DNA of 64,000 bases from Mariniblastus sp. (GTDB lineage: Bacteria; Planctomycetota; Planctomycetia; Pirellulales; Pirellulaceae), in NCBI GenBank assembly GCA_029251085.1, contig JAQXDZ010000096.1, forward strand, positions 1-64,000. Direction: 5' to 3'. The position numbers and the translations under genes are program-made. Below are positions 37,552 to 47,388 of this stretch, piece after piece (the first letter of the stretch is position 1; each line of letters begins with the position of its first letter). Below the pieces are notes generated by a model. It did no database searches, was not told the origin of the DNA, and saw nothing but the letters and a program-made list of their open reading frames with translations.

Positions 37552-38307
37552 TCAAACTTGTTGAATAGGGGCAACGTTATCGTTTTCAATCAAATCAATA
37601 AACATCTCGACGAGATCAGACTTTCCCGTTTGTTTCTGTAAATCCTCAAGCGATCCGGTGAGTACCTTCTTACCCTTGTGCATCAACCCAAACCGGTTAC
37701 AGACCCGTTGGGCTTGTTCCAATCGGTGTGTGCACAGAATAATTGACTTGTCACGTTCGCGAAGAATGTCGATGTAATTGAAAATTACTTGGCTCCCGAT
37801 CACATCCAAACCTAGCGTAGGCTCGTCGAGAATCATCACAGGAGGGTCATGAATGAGCGCTCTAGCGAGGCTTAGTCGCTGCTTTTGGCCTGTACTGAGC
37901 GTGGCACAGCCTTGGTCAATGAAACCAGATAAGTCGAGGATTGCAGATAACTCTTTGATTCGAGTCTCTACCTCGCTTTCGCTGAGGCCATAAATTTCTC
38001 CGAAAAAGCCCAGCATCTCCCGGCCAGTTAACCACTGGTAGACTCCCGCTGCCGCCGAAACGAACCCAACTTGCCGTTTCACTTCGTCTGGCTGATGGTC
38101 GCTTCGATGCCCAGCAATTTCGGCATAACCTTTATCCGGTTTCAGTAGTCCCAAGATCATCCGCATCATCGTGGTCTTGCCGGCTCCGTTAGGACCGAGA
38201 AGTCCGTAAACTTCTCCGGGGGCGACATCGAACGAGACATCAGCAGCAGCACGTATCTCTCGTCGACCCGCATAAAACGTTTTGGAGAGGTGCTGGATTG
38301 ATATCAT
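37552..38307 (-). CDS. ABC transporter ATPase, NatA-like
   Basis: The 251-residue ATPase has Walker A GPNGAGKTT, the Q-loop region, signature LSTGQKQRLSLARAL, Walker B MILDEPTLGLD and the switch His in ILCTHRLEQ. The signature Gly-Gly is Thr-Gly here (LSTGQ), a common natural variant. It powers the permease/CPBP fusion 7 bases downstream. It diverges from recQ across 210 bases. Confidence 0.94.
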   Translation of the reverse strand: MISIQHLSKTFYAGRREIRAAADVSFDVAPGEVYGLLGPNGAGKTTMMRMILGLLKPDKGYAEIAGHRSDHQPDEVKRQVGFVSAAAGVYQWLTGREMLGFFGEIYGLSESEVETRIKELSAILDLSGFIDQGCATLSTGQKQRLSLARALIHDPPVMILDEPTLGLDVIGSQVIFNYIDILRERDKSIILCTHRLEQAQRVCNRFGLMHKGKKVLTGSLEDLQKQTGKSDLVEMFIDLIENDNVAPIQQV

Positions 38308-38437
38308 GAAAGTCGTTTTTTTAAAAAAATATACTCAGCCAGTCTTACGGTACGCACGAACCACGAAAAGGGTTTGATGCCTACCAAAACTTTCCGAGCC
38401 GATCCCCGAAATCCGGAACAAACCCTACCCAAGCTGG

Positions 38438-38466
38438 CTGTCATCCGGATCACTATGGTTTATAAT
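38438..38466 (+). promoter_or_regulatory. Sigma-70-like promoter of recQ
   Basis: CTGTCA at 38438-38443 and a perfect TATAAT at 38461-38466 are separated by 17 bases. The start codon is GTG 38518, leaving a leader of about 45 bases. This is the clearest -35/-10 pair I can place in the window. Confidence 0.55.
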
Positions 38467-38517
38467 CTCCGGAACTGCCGTTCGCAAAACCGATTTAAAC
38501 CCGTCTGATTAACAACA

Positions 38518-41199
38518 GTGAACGAAACATCGCTCAATCCCGAGGAATGGCTTGGCAATTTTGGGCTGGAAGGCTTTCGTCCCGGCCAGCGGCATGTAAT
38601 CGATGCAATTTTAGCGGGAAAAGATACACTTTGCATCATGCCGACAGGCGGTGGCAAAAGTCTATGCTTCCAACTGCCCACGATCGCCAGAGAGGGAGTC
38701 ACGATCGTAATCTCCCCCCTGATTGCACTGATGAAAGATCAGGTTGACTCGCTCATAGAGTCTGAAATACCGGCAACTTTCATCAACAGTTCGCTGCCTC
38801 CTGCTGAACAGCAGGCCCGGATCTCGGGGATGATTAATGGCCATTACAAGTTGGTCTACATTGCTCCGGAACGACTTCGCAGTAATGCATTCATGAGAGC
38901 GGTTCAGAGTATCCAAATCCAGCTTCTGGCGGTGGATGAGGCTCACTGTATCAGCCAATGGGGGCACGACTTTCGGCCCGACTACGCTCGATTAGGGCGA
39001 TTCCGGGAACGCCTCGGTAACCCCCAGACGGTGGCATTGACTGCTACCGCTACCAAACTCGTTTCGGGCGACATTTCAAAAATCCTTAATCTCAATGAGC
39101 CTGCAACTTTTGTTACCGGATTCGCCAGAACAAACCTTTCTCTGGCTGTCTCCGCTCCCAACGGAAATGCCGAAAAAGATAATCAACTGGTGAGCTTTTT
39201 AAAGAGTCGAAAAGGATGTGGAATTATCTATGCGTCCACTCGCAAGAACTGCGAACACCTAGTGGAACTCTTGGCGGACAAAATTGGTCGGAAGATTACG
39301 TTTTACCACGCAGGCCTGCCTGCCGACACGCGACGCTCGGTCCAGGAAAAGTTCATGACCGGGGAAATTGAGGTCATCGTAGCCACCAATGCCTTTGGAA
39401 TGGGCATCGACAAATCAGACCTTAGGTTTGTCGTTCACTACAACCTTCCAGGCAGTATCGAAGCCTACTATCAAGAAGCGGGCAGGGCAGGGCGTGACGG
39501 ACTGCCCTCAGAATGCCTCATGCTTTACTCTTTCCAAGACAAATTTATTCAGGAGTTCTTCATTGATAACTCCTATCCGTCCAAGGAAACCGTTAAAGAG
39601 GTTTATGAATACCTCTGCTCAATACCTGGCGATCCAATTGAGACAACACTTCAGGAAATCAAGGACGATCTCGATTTGAGCATTGGCACGGCAGGGATCG
39701 CTACCTGTGAAAACCTGCTTGAGAAAGCGGGAGCTATCGAGCGTCTCGACAGTAAGCAAAACTCCGCGGCAATTAAAATCGATTCTGATTTACCAACATT
39801 GATCGACCTTCTTCCGCGAGACGCCAGAACTCAACGCCATGTACTGCGCGAATTGGAACGTATTGTCAGCGGATTTCGCGGGGAACGAGTGATGTTCCAA
39901 CCTCAGCGACTCGCCGATCGACTCGAAATGAAATGGGAAGCCGTTAATCGTGCGATCCGGCAATTACGAAAAATCCCCATGCTCGACTACATCCCGCCAT
40001 TTCGTGGGCGAGCCATTCACGTTGTCGATCGAAAACGAAAATTTTCGGATCTCAAAATCGACTTTGCCGAACTGCATCGCCGTCAAAAATCCGAGCACGA
40101 AAAACTTAACAGTGTCATTCGTCTCGCGACGACCCGTCGGTGTCGCCAACTTGAAATTTTAGAATATTTTGGAGATGCAGACCGAAAACTTTGCGGCACC
40201 TGCGACAATTGCCAAAAACGACCTCAGTTAAAAATTGGAACCGCTAAACACTCCAACGAGGATGCGTGTCTTTATTCCGCCCAAGTCGCACTCAGTGGTA
40301 CGGCACGGACGCATGGACGGATTGGAAAAACCTTGATCGCGCAGATGCTGACTGGCTCTGCCTCTAAAAAGATAAAACAGCTTAGCCTCGACCGACTTAG
40401 CACGTTCGCATTACTCAAAGGGCTAAGACAAGCGGATGTCGTTTTGTTAATGGAGTTTTTAATCCATCAAGGCTTTATATCGCAAACCGAGACGACTAAG
40501 TTTCGACCAGTTCTTGCGATTTCACCAACCGGTCGCAAACTGATGGCCGGGGAGTTTCCGCTTGAATTAACCACGCTGATGCCGGGCGACCTTGTCGAGG
40601 CACTCTCTCTAAAATTTCAAGGAAAAATTCCGCGGCGAAATGCACCCGCTGAAACCAACAACAAGGAATTGGAACCCATTGCAATTCCCCAGGAAACAAA
40701 AACCAGCGATTCGCCCCCTGAACCAGCGACGACGCCGAGTTTATTTGAACCAATAGAAGCCCAAGCAGAAGCCTCCGCGAACAAGCCGGCGGTTGCCTTG
40801 GAACCAGCCAACCCATCTCAAGCAAAAGTGGCAGGCGAAAAAGGTGAGCAAGTTCAACCAGATCTAAGTAAACTCCGGCTCGATCGCCCCGAACCGCATT
40901 CGGTTCAGCCAAATTTCTTTTGGACATGGAGGCTACTCGCTGATGGTTATTCCATGGATCACCTTCGGCAAGTCAGGCAAATTGATGAAGAAACCATCTT
41001 TAGCCACGTTCTTCGCGCAACAGAAAACAACCTACCCGTGCAAGCTGAATGGTTACTGTCCGATGAAAAAATCGCCACATTAAACAAATTAATTTCGCAA
41101 CATCCTTCGGATCGAACATCGAAACTTATTTCAAAACTGCCTGCAGATTGTTTACCGCAGGAACTCGTTTATTTCCTCAAGTGCCAAACGGCCTCTTAA
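38518..41199 (+). CDS. recQ: ATP-dependent DNA helicase RecQ with C-terminal extension
   Basis: The 893-residue protein is a RecQ helicase: motif 0 region [10 protein letters not shown], motif [19 protein letters not shown] box [15 protein letters not shown], motif [21 protein letters not shown] and [10 protein letters not shown], and the RecQ zinc site ([12 protein letters not shown] ... LCGTCDNC). After the winged-helix region, a ~100-residue Pro/Ala/Glu-rich linker leads to a terminal module like a helix-turn-helix ([22 protein letters not shown]). The usual HRDC is not obvious. It unwinds DNA for recombination and replication restart. Start is GTG. Confidence 0.94.
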   Translation: MNETSLNPEEWLGNFGLEGFRPGQRHVIDAILAGKDTLCIMPTGGGKSLCFQLPTIAREGVTIVISPLIALMKDQVDSLIESEIPATFINSSLPPAEQQARISGMINGHYKLVYIAPERLRSNAFMRAVQSIQIQLLAVDEAHCISQWGHDFRPDYARLGRFRERLGNPQTVALTATATKLVSGDISKILNLNEPATFVTGFARTNLSLAVSAPNGNAEKDNQLVSFLKSRKGCGIIYASTRKNCEHLVELLADKIGRKITFYHAGLPADTRRSVQEKFMTGEIEVIVATNAFGMGIDKSDLRFVVHYNLPGSIEAYYQEAGRAGRDGLPSECLMLYSFQDKFIQEFFIDNSYPSKETVKEVYEYLCSIPGDPIETTLQEIKDDLDLSIGTAGIATCENLLEKAGAIERLDSKQNSAAIKIDSDLPTLIDLLPRDARTQRHVLRELERIVSGFRGERVMFQPQRLADRLEMKWEAVNRAIRQLRKIPMLDYIPPFRGRAIHVVDRKRKFSDLKIDFAELHRRQKSEHEKLNSVIRLATTRRCRQLEILEYFGDADRKLCGTCDNCQKRPQLKIGTAKHSNEDACLYSAQVALSGTARTHGRIGKTLIAQMLTGSASKKIKQLSLDRLSTFALLKGLRQADVVLLMEFLIHQGFISQTETTKFRPVLAISPTGRKLMAGEFPLELTTLMPGDLVEALSLKFQGKIPRRNAPAETNNKELEPIAIPQETKTSDSPPEPATTPSLFEPIEAQAEASANKPAVALEPANPSQAKVAGEKGEQVQPDLSKLRLDRPEPHSVQPNFFWTWRLLADGYSMDHLRQVRQIDEETIFSHVLRATENNLPVQAEWLLSDEKIATLNKLISQHPSDRTSKLISKLPADCLPQELVYFLKCQTAS

Positions 41200-41653
41200 T
41201 GACTTTAACGACTCGCTGAAGGTTCTCTTTCGCAAGCGATCGGGCACTATCGAGAGAGCCACCCATTGCCAAAAATCTGCCCACGTGTCCGTCGGTCAAT
41301 AGAAAAGGGCCAAAGACGCAGTCAATTTCGACAAAAACGAACCAGATGTTGAAAATATTAATACCCGACCACACCAGATGTGATTTCCGGCACTAAAACG
41401 ACACTGCTTCTCAATCAATCGTCTTCTCCCGGTCAATCCAGCATCGCCAACCTATGATTACTGGGCTACAATGGGTGTCCGCAGTTTTGCGTGCGCATGG
41501 CTCGCAGAGCAGCGTCATCCGAGGTCAAATCGTCAATGAGTTAAGCAGAGAACGGTTTATTCGGATTATTGGTAGACGACTGTCTTATTACGACAAACGA
41601 AAATTAGAACCACCGCCCGTCCGGTTTTTCCGTAGAACGGTCGAGGAAAGTCA
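41200..41653. other. Intergenic region between recQ and ftsH
   Basis: These 454 bases have no gene I can support. A plus-strand ORF at 41454-41732 runs into the ftsH start in another frame and is not convincing. GAGGAAAG at 41642-41649 is the ftsH ribosome site. Confidence 0.5.
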
Positions 41654-43807
41654 ATGGATAACGAACGCGACAACGGCAAAAAGAACGAAGACCGAAAAGG
41701 CAAGGGGCCTTCACGAAATCCAAATTTGCTGATTCCGATGCTACTGATCGGCGTACTCCTGCTGTTTTTGATCATGCAGTGGGGCAATTCACAAACATCG
41801 ACAATCTCGCTGCGCTATTTCGAAAACTTGATCGAAGGCAAAGGCTACGATGGCGAAGTCCTCACCAATCCCACCGACGACAAACCGCTAAAAGACGTCA
41901 TCAAGCAAATTACGTTGACTCCTCGCGGAGCCCGCGGCCTGTTCGATGTTGAAAACATCCCCAAAGAGCCAACTTTTGATTCTGAAGGGAAAATCAAAAA
42001 CCCGAAAGAGGGCGAGTTCCTCAAAAAGAATTTTCAGGTTGAGTTCCCAAGCAACGACATCAAGCGGGCCGAGTTGATCAACCAGATTGAGAAAAACGTC
42101 GACAACTTTACAGTCGAACCGGCGACTGACATGATCGGCTGGTACTACGCTGCACTCTTGATGTTTACCTTCGGCTTGCTGCTGTTCATGATTCTCTCGT
42201 TTCGGCGATCGCAGAATCAAATGATGGGCGGCGGCGGTTTCCTCTCGAATTTTTCACGGAGTCCTGCGAAAAAGTATGAAGCATCTGCTGAGCCAATTAC
42301 GTTTAAGGACGTGGCTGGACTCGAAGGCGTGAAAGCGGACCTCGGCGAAATCGTTGAGTTCCTTAAATCGCCAGCCAAGTTTCAGAAACTTGGCGGACGG
42401 GTGCCCAAAGGTGCGTTGCTGATCGGGCCCCCCGGAACCGGAAAAACCCTGCTGGCTCGTGCGGTCGCGGGAGAGGCCGACGTTCCTTACTTCTCAGTCA
42501 ACGGAAGTGAATTTATTCAGATGTTCGTCGGCGTGGGTGCTAGTCGTGTTCGTGACTTATTTTCTACAGCCAAAGCTCAATCTCCTGCGATCATTTTTAT
42601 CGATGAGATCGATGCCGTGGGTCGGCAGCGGGGTGCCGGCCTTGGCGGAGGCCACGACGAACGCGAGCAGACACTCAATCAAATTCTTGGCGAGATGGAC
42701 GGATTCCAGGCAAATGATTCGGTAATCATCATTGCGGCGACAAACCGACCGGATGTTCTCGATCCCGCTTTGCTGCGTCCAGGTAGATTCGACCGACACG
42801 TAACGGTCAATCGTCCAACCAAAGCCGGCCGATTAGCGATCTTTAAGGTTCACGTTAGAAACGTACCGCTCTCCGCGGATGTCGATCTGGAAGTAATGGC
42901 ACAGGCAACCGCCGGCATGACCGGTGCGGACATTCAAAACCTCGTGAACGAAGCCGCCCTATGGGCCGCCCGCAAGAATAAAACCAAAGTCGAGATGGAA
43001 GATTTTTACTTCGCACACGACAAGGTTTTAATGGGTGCAAAACGCGAAGAAGTCCTCACGCACAAGGAAAAAGAGAGAACCGCCTATCACGAGGCCGGAC
43101 ACACGCTCGCCGCTTGGAACCTAAAAGGCGCCAATCCGGTCCACAAAGTCACCATCATCCCACGCGGTCGTGCGTTGGGCGTAACGCAAATGGTGCCCGA
43201 TGAGGACCGTATGAACATGTCGGAACAAGAGATTCATGACCACCTCGTTGTTCTGCTCTCCGGCAGGGCGGCTGAAACATTGATTTACAGTGAATTGACC
43301 GTTGGTGCTGAAAACGATCTTGAGCGGGCAACCTCAATGGCTAGGCGAATGGTGACTCATTGGGGAATGAGCAAAAAGCTCGGCCCCGTTAGCTACAAAA
43401 TGAGCGATGAAGATCCATTTTTGGGCGGGCAAATGCACAAGAGCCGCCAGTTTAGTGAGCACACGATGGAGGTCATCGATGATGAAGTTCACCAGATTCT
43501 CGAGAGCGCCGCGAAGGCTGCCCTTGAATTGCTGACTGAACACCGGGAAGGCTTGCAAGCGGTTACCGACGGACTCTTGAAAAGTGAAGAACTGGATCGG
43601 CATCAGATTGCTGACTTGCTCGGCCCATCAGTCCACAAGGAAAAGGAAGCTGATCTTCCAGACAGGCCTCCAGTCCTCAGCACGAACAGCGAGTCTACCG
43701 AGGAAGCATCCGATTCTGAGACAGCGGAGACGACCGCAGCGGACAGTAATGAAACTGCCCAGCAAGATGTGGCCGATTCGGAGACTAGCGGCGACAAATC
43801 AGACTGA
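41654..43807 (+). CDS. ftsH: Membrane-anchored AAA+ zinc metalloprotease FtsH
   Basis: The 717-residue protease has two N-terminal helices (about 26-44 and 155-180) with an extended periplasmic domain between them, Walker A GPPGTGKT, Walker [10 protein letters not shown], the second region of homology [18 protein letters not shown], and the zinc site HEAGH with the downstream Glu in [10 protein letters not shown]... region. FtsH degrades membrane and regulatory proteins. The C-terminal ~45 residues are Glu/Asp/Ser/Thr-rich, a lineage-specific tail. GAGGAAAG precedes ATG 41654. A hairpin lies after the stop. Confidence 0.96.
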   Translation: MDNERDNGKKNEDRKGKGPSRNPNLLIPMLLIGVLLLFLIMQWGNSQTSTISLRYFENLIEGKGYDGEVLTNPTDDKPLKDVIKQITLTPRGARGLFDVENIPKEPTFDSEGKIKNPKEGEFLKKNFQVEFPSNDIKRAELINQIEKNVDNFTVEPATDMIGWYYAALLMFTFGLLLFMILSFRRSQNQMMGGGGFLSNFSRSPAKKYEASAEPITFKDVAGLEGVKADLGEIVEFLKSPAKFQKLGGRVPKGALLIGPPGTGKTLLARAVAGEADVPYFSVNGSEFIQMFVGVGASRVRDLFSTAKAQSPAIIFIDEIDAVGRQRGAGLGGGHDEREQTLNQILGEMDGFQANDSVIIIAATNRPDVLDPALLRPGRFDRHVTVNRPTKAGRLAIFKVHVRNVPLSADVDLEVMAQATAGMTGADIQNLVNEAALWAARKNKTKVEMEDFYFAHDKVLMGAKREEVLTHKEKERTAYHEAGHTLAAWNLKGANPVHKVTIIPRGRALGVTQMVPDEDRMNMSEQEIHDHLVVLLSGRAAETLIYSELTVGAENDLERATSMARRMVTHWGMSKKLGPVSYKMSDEDPFLGGQMHKSRQFSEHTMEVIDDEVHQILESAAKAALELLTEHREGLQAVTDGLLKSEELDRHQIADLLGPSVHKEKEADLPDRPPVLSTNSESTEEASDSETAETTAADSNETAQQDVADSETSGDKSD

Positions 43808-43853
43808 TAGATTGTGTTCCAACGCAAGTTGCGGGTCCAAATGTTGAAAGATC

Positions 43854-43874
43854 CGCCGGTTAGCAAGACCGGCG
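43854..43874 (+). other. Stable hairpin between ftsH and the DUF188 gene
   Basis: CGCCGGT (43854-43860) pairs with ACCGGCG (43868-43874) around a 7-base loop. No T tract follows, so it is not a standard terminator; it could stabilise the ftsH 3' end or attenuate readthrough into the next gene. Confidence 0.4.
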
Positions 43875-43973
43875 ACCTTCAAAATGATTCGGGCTTCGTC
43901 AGGTTGGAAAAACAGCTACCGAAGTTTGAACACGACGGCGTCCTTTTCGTTCCCTGTGGAGGATTTCTATTCG

Positions 43974-44462
43974 ATGACCGGCGATAGCGAAACTACACCC
44001 AAACTCCAAATCTGGATCGACGCTGACGCCTGCCCGCGTAGTATCAAAGAAATCGTATTTAAAACCTCCCGGAGACTGAAACTAAAAGTCACTCTGGTGG
44101 CCAATCAGGGAATGTACTCTCCTAGTTCTGATTTAATCGAAGTCATCACCGTTCCTCATGGGGCAGACGTTGCCGATGACAAAATCGTTGAGATGGTTCA
44201 AAAAAACGACTTGGTAATTACCGGAGATATCCCGTTGGCAGCCCGCGTGGTCGAAAAGGGGGCAATCGCAATTGGGACTCGCGGGGAACTTTTTGACGCA
44301 GATTCGGTTCAGGGCCGGTTAGCGACGCGCAATCTCATGGAGCAGTTCCGCTCCTCCGGCATGGAAACGTCTGGCCCCAAACCGATCAACTCCAAGGACA
44401 CTCAGGCCTTCGCCAACCAGTTAGATCGGATCGTTACACGCATGGTCAAATTAAAAAAGTAA
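43974..44462 (+). CDS. YaiI/YqxD family (DUF188/UPF0178) protein
   Basis: The 162-residue protein matches the DUF188 family: WIDADACPRSIKEIV, VTLVANQGMYSP, GADVADDKIVEMV, DLVITGDIPLAARVVEKGA and TRGELFDADSV. The fold resembles PIN-like nucleases, with three conserved Asp; biochemical function is not established. The longer frame from 43884 adds 30 residues without family resemblance. ATG 43974 has GGAGGA ten bases upstream. It follows ftsH by 166 bases on the same strand. Confidence 0.88.
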   Translation: MTGDSETTPKLQIWIDADACPRSIKEIVFKTSRRLKLKVTLVANQGMYSPSSDLIEVITVPHGADVADDKIVEMVQKNDLVITGDIPLAARVVEKGAIAIGTRGELFDADSVQGRLATRNLMEQFRSSGMETSGPKPINSKDTQAFANQLDRIVTRMVKLKK

Positions 44463-44517
44463 GTGCACGTCAGTTGCTGACTTCAATCGTCAGTTGTAAC
44501 TCGGTAGATTCAGCAAA

Positions 44518-45216
44518 TCATTTGACGCCAAAAAACAACCAATCGGTCTGCTCTTCGCGAATCAAATCATTCATAACCGTGACTTTCTCAACGGTCACCG
44601 TTTCGAAAACCTCTTGCATATTCGCCAGAAGTGGGCTGCTCTCGTCGTAGGACCAGACTCCCAGAACTCCACCCTGGGTTAGATGTGACTTGGCCCGCTC
44701 TAAACCCTCGCAAGAATAAAAATCTTGGCTTTGTTCACCTAAAACATCCTCCGGGGAATGATCGACATCAATTGCGATCAAATCAAATTCTTGAACGCCG
44801 GGTCGAGATAGACGTTCATAGATATCGCCATGGGTGACACCCAACCGTTCGTCAGCATTCAAACGCTCCGCAAGCGGCACCAGACCGCCCTCTAGCCAAT
44901 CAATTACCTGAGGCAGAAATTCAACCACTTCGACTTGATTGACAATAACCGAATCCAATGCAGACGCGGCGGTGTACCCTAAACCAAGTCCGCCAACTAA
45001 AACTCGCAACTTTCCATCAGTCCCTGCCGACTGCACCCGCTCTAATCCAAGCTCCGAAAGTGCTTTTTCCGAGGCAGTAAGATAACTGCTCATAAGGAAT
45101 TCATGATTCAAAGTCACCTCGGTGACGAACTTCCCAGGTTGCGACAAGATCTCTCTTCGGCGAAGACAGAGCAAGCCTAACGGGGTATCTTCATAGGCGA
45201 GAATTTCAAAGTTCAA
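44518..45216 (-). CDS. Spermidine-synthase-like SAM-fold protein
   Basis: The 232-residue protein has a Rossmann methyltransferase/aminopropyltransferase fold: VLVGGLGLGYTAASAL (nucleotide loop), VEVVEFLPQVIDW (acidic ribose-binding residue), HGDIYERLSRPG and LIAIDVDHSPEDVL. The layout is that of spermidine synthase-like proteins of unknown substrate. The stop is 56 bases from the convergent DUF188 gene. No polyamine genes adjoin it. Confidence 0.8.
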   Translation of the reverse strand: MNFEILAYEDTPLGLLCLRRREILSQPGKFVTEVTLNHEFLMSSYLTASEKALSELGLERVQSAGTDGKLRVLVGGLGLGYTAASALDSVIVNQVEVVEFLPQVIDWLEGGLVPLAERLNADERLGVTHGDIYERLSRPGVQEFDLIAIDVDHSPEDVLGEQSQDFYSCEGLERAKSHLTQGGVLGVWSYDESSPLLANMQEVFETVTVEKVTVMNDLIREEQTDWLFFGVK

Positions 45217-45561
45217 AGCAGAATCCTAAACGGTTGTTGAAACAATCCAACTGCAACGTATTTTTCTGGAAAACCAATCGGCAGAGAGAGTCTGTTGACT
45301 CAATCAAGCTTAGTCAGTCGGCTGTATTGGAACTCGCCGCATCCAATGACGCAATCGGATGGTCGCGAGATACTCTACTATTTCAACAATCTTGGTTTGC
45401 CTGTTTTATGACCTCTCTACAATCTGCCGTTGCACAACAAGCGGCTTATTTCATTGCTTCTTCACCCAACTGCAGCGCATAAAAAAGGGCAGGTTTTCAC
45501 CTGCCCAAATTTATCTGTTTGACAATCTCAGAGGAACTCCGAGAAGCTTAAGCTTCCCGGC
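45217..45561. other. Intergenic region with terminator of the downstream minus-strand gene
   Basis: A plus-strand ORF at 45234-45482 (82 codons) has no ribosome site or domain and I do not accept it. The only feature is the terminator at 45481-45506. Confidence 0.5.
45481..45506 (-). terminator. Intrinsic terminator of the Tat-oxidoreductase/DoxX unit
   Basis: On the minus strand GGGCAGG and CCTGCCC form a perfect 7-base stem with a 6-base loop, followed by six T. It lies about 55 bases after the oxidoreductase stop codon. Confidence 0.9.
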
Positions 45562-47388
45562 TTATGAAAGTCCTAGGTTCTTTCGTTCCGTATCGAAAAA
45601 CTTGTCTTGAGCAGGCTTTCCGTCTACTTCTGGAATCTCATTCGATGCTACATCGAACCAACCAGGTTGGAACTGCATGAACCCGCTCTTGCCGGAAATC
45701 TTCGCATTCGCCATTGCCTGCTTGGCCGTCAACGCAATTACCGCGTCCGCTAACGCTACTGAACCGTTACAGCGAGGCTGATTCCTCAAATCTCCTGTAC
45801 TGATGCACCAGGCCCAATGCTCGATCTCTTCTCGGTAGCCCCGACTTACTGGTCCGCTACCTTCTGCTGTTTTCGCCGGTGCTGCATCACCACTGGCTGA
45901 GGTGTCTAACACCGCCGCAGCGCCTTTTTTCTTGACACGGGCTTTGTAGCTCGTCCCGGCTAACGGATAGAGCATCACTTCCTTTTCACGGTCAAGGACC
46001 AGCGTCCCTTTCGTTCCAAGAACGACTTCGCCGTAGCCGCCAAATCCATTTCCATTAATTGACGAGTAGGTGACAACGATCTTTTTGTTATCGTTTTGGT
46101 CGAAACTCGGAACACCACTGGAAGACGGATAGTTGTTGACGGTGTCTTTGTAACCCACGTCAAAATTATAATCATAACCTTGACCTGGGAATTCAAAGCT
46201 GCAGTAAACGTGATCATCCGCATCTCGATCCCGTGGGAACACGTGTCGGCCGCCCACCGCATGAACGGTCAACGGGTGGACATGATGACCGGTCTTTCGC
46301 GACAAAGCTGAGATGAAAATACTTGCAGCATCAAGTTGGTGGCTACCAAGTTCCGCCATCAATCCGCCACCGGTTCTATCCCACAAACGCCATCGAACCA
46401 TTTCTTCCAAAGCAGTCCGAGTTCGCCCGTCGGAATAAACATCATCCCGACTTATGTAGCCGAATTTCTCAGCATCCACATTCTTATCAGCGACTAGCTG
46501 TTGCCACTGAGCAATCTGTCTTGCTAACTTCAACCGCTCTTTTGGCGAGGTACCGGGATCGTCGTAATACTTCATGAAAGCTTGAAGCTGATCCTGAATT
46601 TTATCTTTTCGCTTACCGCCATCGGTCATCTCTCCGCCAGGAACGGCGAGAGCCCAACTATCTTTACCCGGCACGTTGTTTCGGTGCCATTGAGCACGGA
46701 TGTGGTGGATCTCTCCCAATAATCCCCAACGAATCAAATTGACGGCGTTGTCGTAGAGAATGCTGTAGTGACGCTGGTGCCCCACGGAAAGAAACGTCTT
46801 GGTTTCGTCCGCTGTTCGCGCCATGAGTTTACACTGCGCAATGTTATGAGCCATCAACTTTTCGCAAAGCACGTGCTTGCCGGCCTTCATCGCCCCAACT
46901 GCAATTTCCGCATGTAAAAACAACGGAGTCGCAATGATGACGCCGTCAACATTCGGATCTGCTACGGCGTCTTTCCAATCGGAATACACTTTGACGTTTC
47001 GCCGGGCTTCTTCTTCCGTTTTCCAGTTGTAAACGTTCATCAATCCGGGCCGGACTTTGATTGTGTTATCCGTTGACCAGTCGCCATGGAAAGCCCGGTG
47101 TTGACTGGAAGGCCGAATATCACAGATTGCCGTCACTTGAACGTAATCGGGATTAATCGCCCCCATGAGGACGCTTCCCTCATCGCCAGTTCCAATTACA
47201 CAAACTCTCACCGGCCTGTTCGGTCGCTGATAGCCAAAATACATGGCACCAACTCCGGCAGCGCTAATACCGCCCGCCGCGATCGAACGGACGAGAAAAT
47301 CACGTCGGCTAACTTTGTCGTGAGCGGTTACCGCGGAATAATAGTTGTCCCGGCCAACTTCACGTTCTTCGGGTGTAAGATTAATCAT
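45562..47388 (-). CDS. Tat-exported Gfo/Idh/MocA-family oxidoreductase
   Basis: The 608-residue protein has a long N region with the twin-arginine motif SRRDFLVRS (around residue 27) and a hydrophobic stretch AAGGISAAGVGAMYFGY, indicating export of the folded, NAD(P)-loaded enzyme. The Rossmann motif VCVIGTGDEG and the catalytic EKL (CEKLMAHN) follow; the family EKP is EKL. A long insertion (about residues 240-300) is typical of planctomycete members. Such enzymes act on sugars or cyclitols. ATG overlaps the stop of the DoxX gene (ATGA). Confidence 0.9.
   Translation of the reverse strand: MINLTPEEREVGRDNYYSAVTAHDKVSRRDFLVRSIAAGGISAAGVGAMYFGYQRPNRPVRVCVIGTGDEGSVLMGAINPDYVQVTAICDIRPSSQHRAFHGDWSTDNTIKVRPGLMNVYNWKTEEEARRNVKVYSDWKDAVADPNVDGVIIATPLFLHAEIAVGAMKAGKHVLCEKLMAHNIAQCKLMARTADETKTFLSVGHQRHYSILYDNAVNLIRWGLLGEIHHIRAQWHRNNVPGKDSWALAVPGGEMTDGGKRKDKIQDQLQAFMKYYDDPGTSPKERLKLARQIAQWQQLVADKNVDAEKFGYISRDDVYSDGRTRTALEEMVRWRLWDRTGGGLMAELGSHQLDAASIFISALSRKTGHHVHPLTVHAVGGRHVFPRDRDADDHVYCSFEFPGQGYDYNFDVGYKDTVNNYPSSSGVPSFDQNDNKKIVVTYSSINGNGFGGYGEVVLGTKGTLVLDREKEVMLYPLAGTSYKARVKKKGAAAVLDTSASGDAAPAKTAEGSGPVSRGYREEIEHWAWCISTGDLRNQPRCNGSVALADAVIALTAKQAMANAKISGKSGFMQFQPGWFDVASNEIPEVDGKPAQDKFFDTERKNLGLS

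Noticed and set aside
45234-45482. 82-codon ORF
   Set aside because: No ribosome site, no recognisable sequence, and it abuts a minus-strand terminator.
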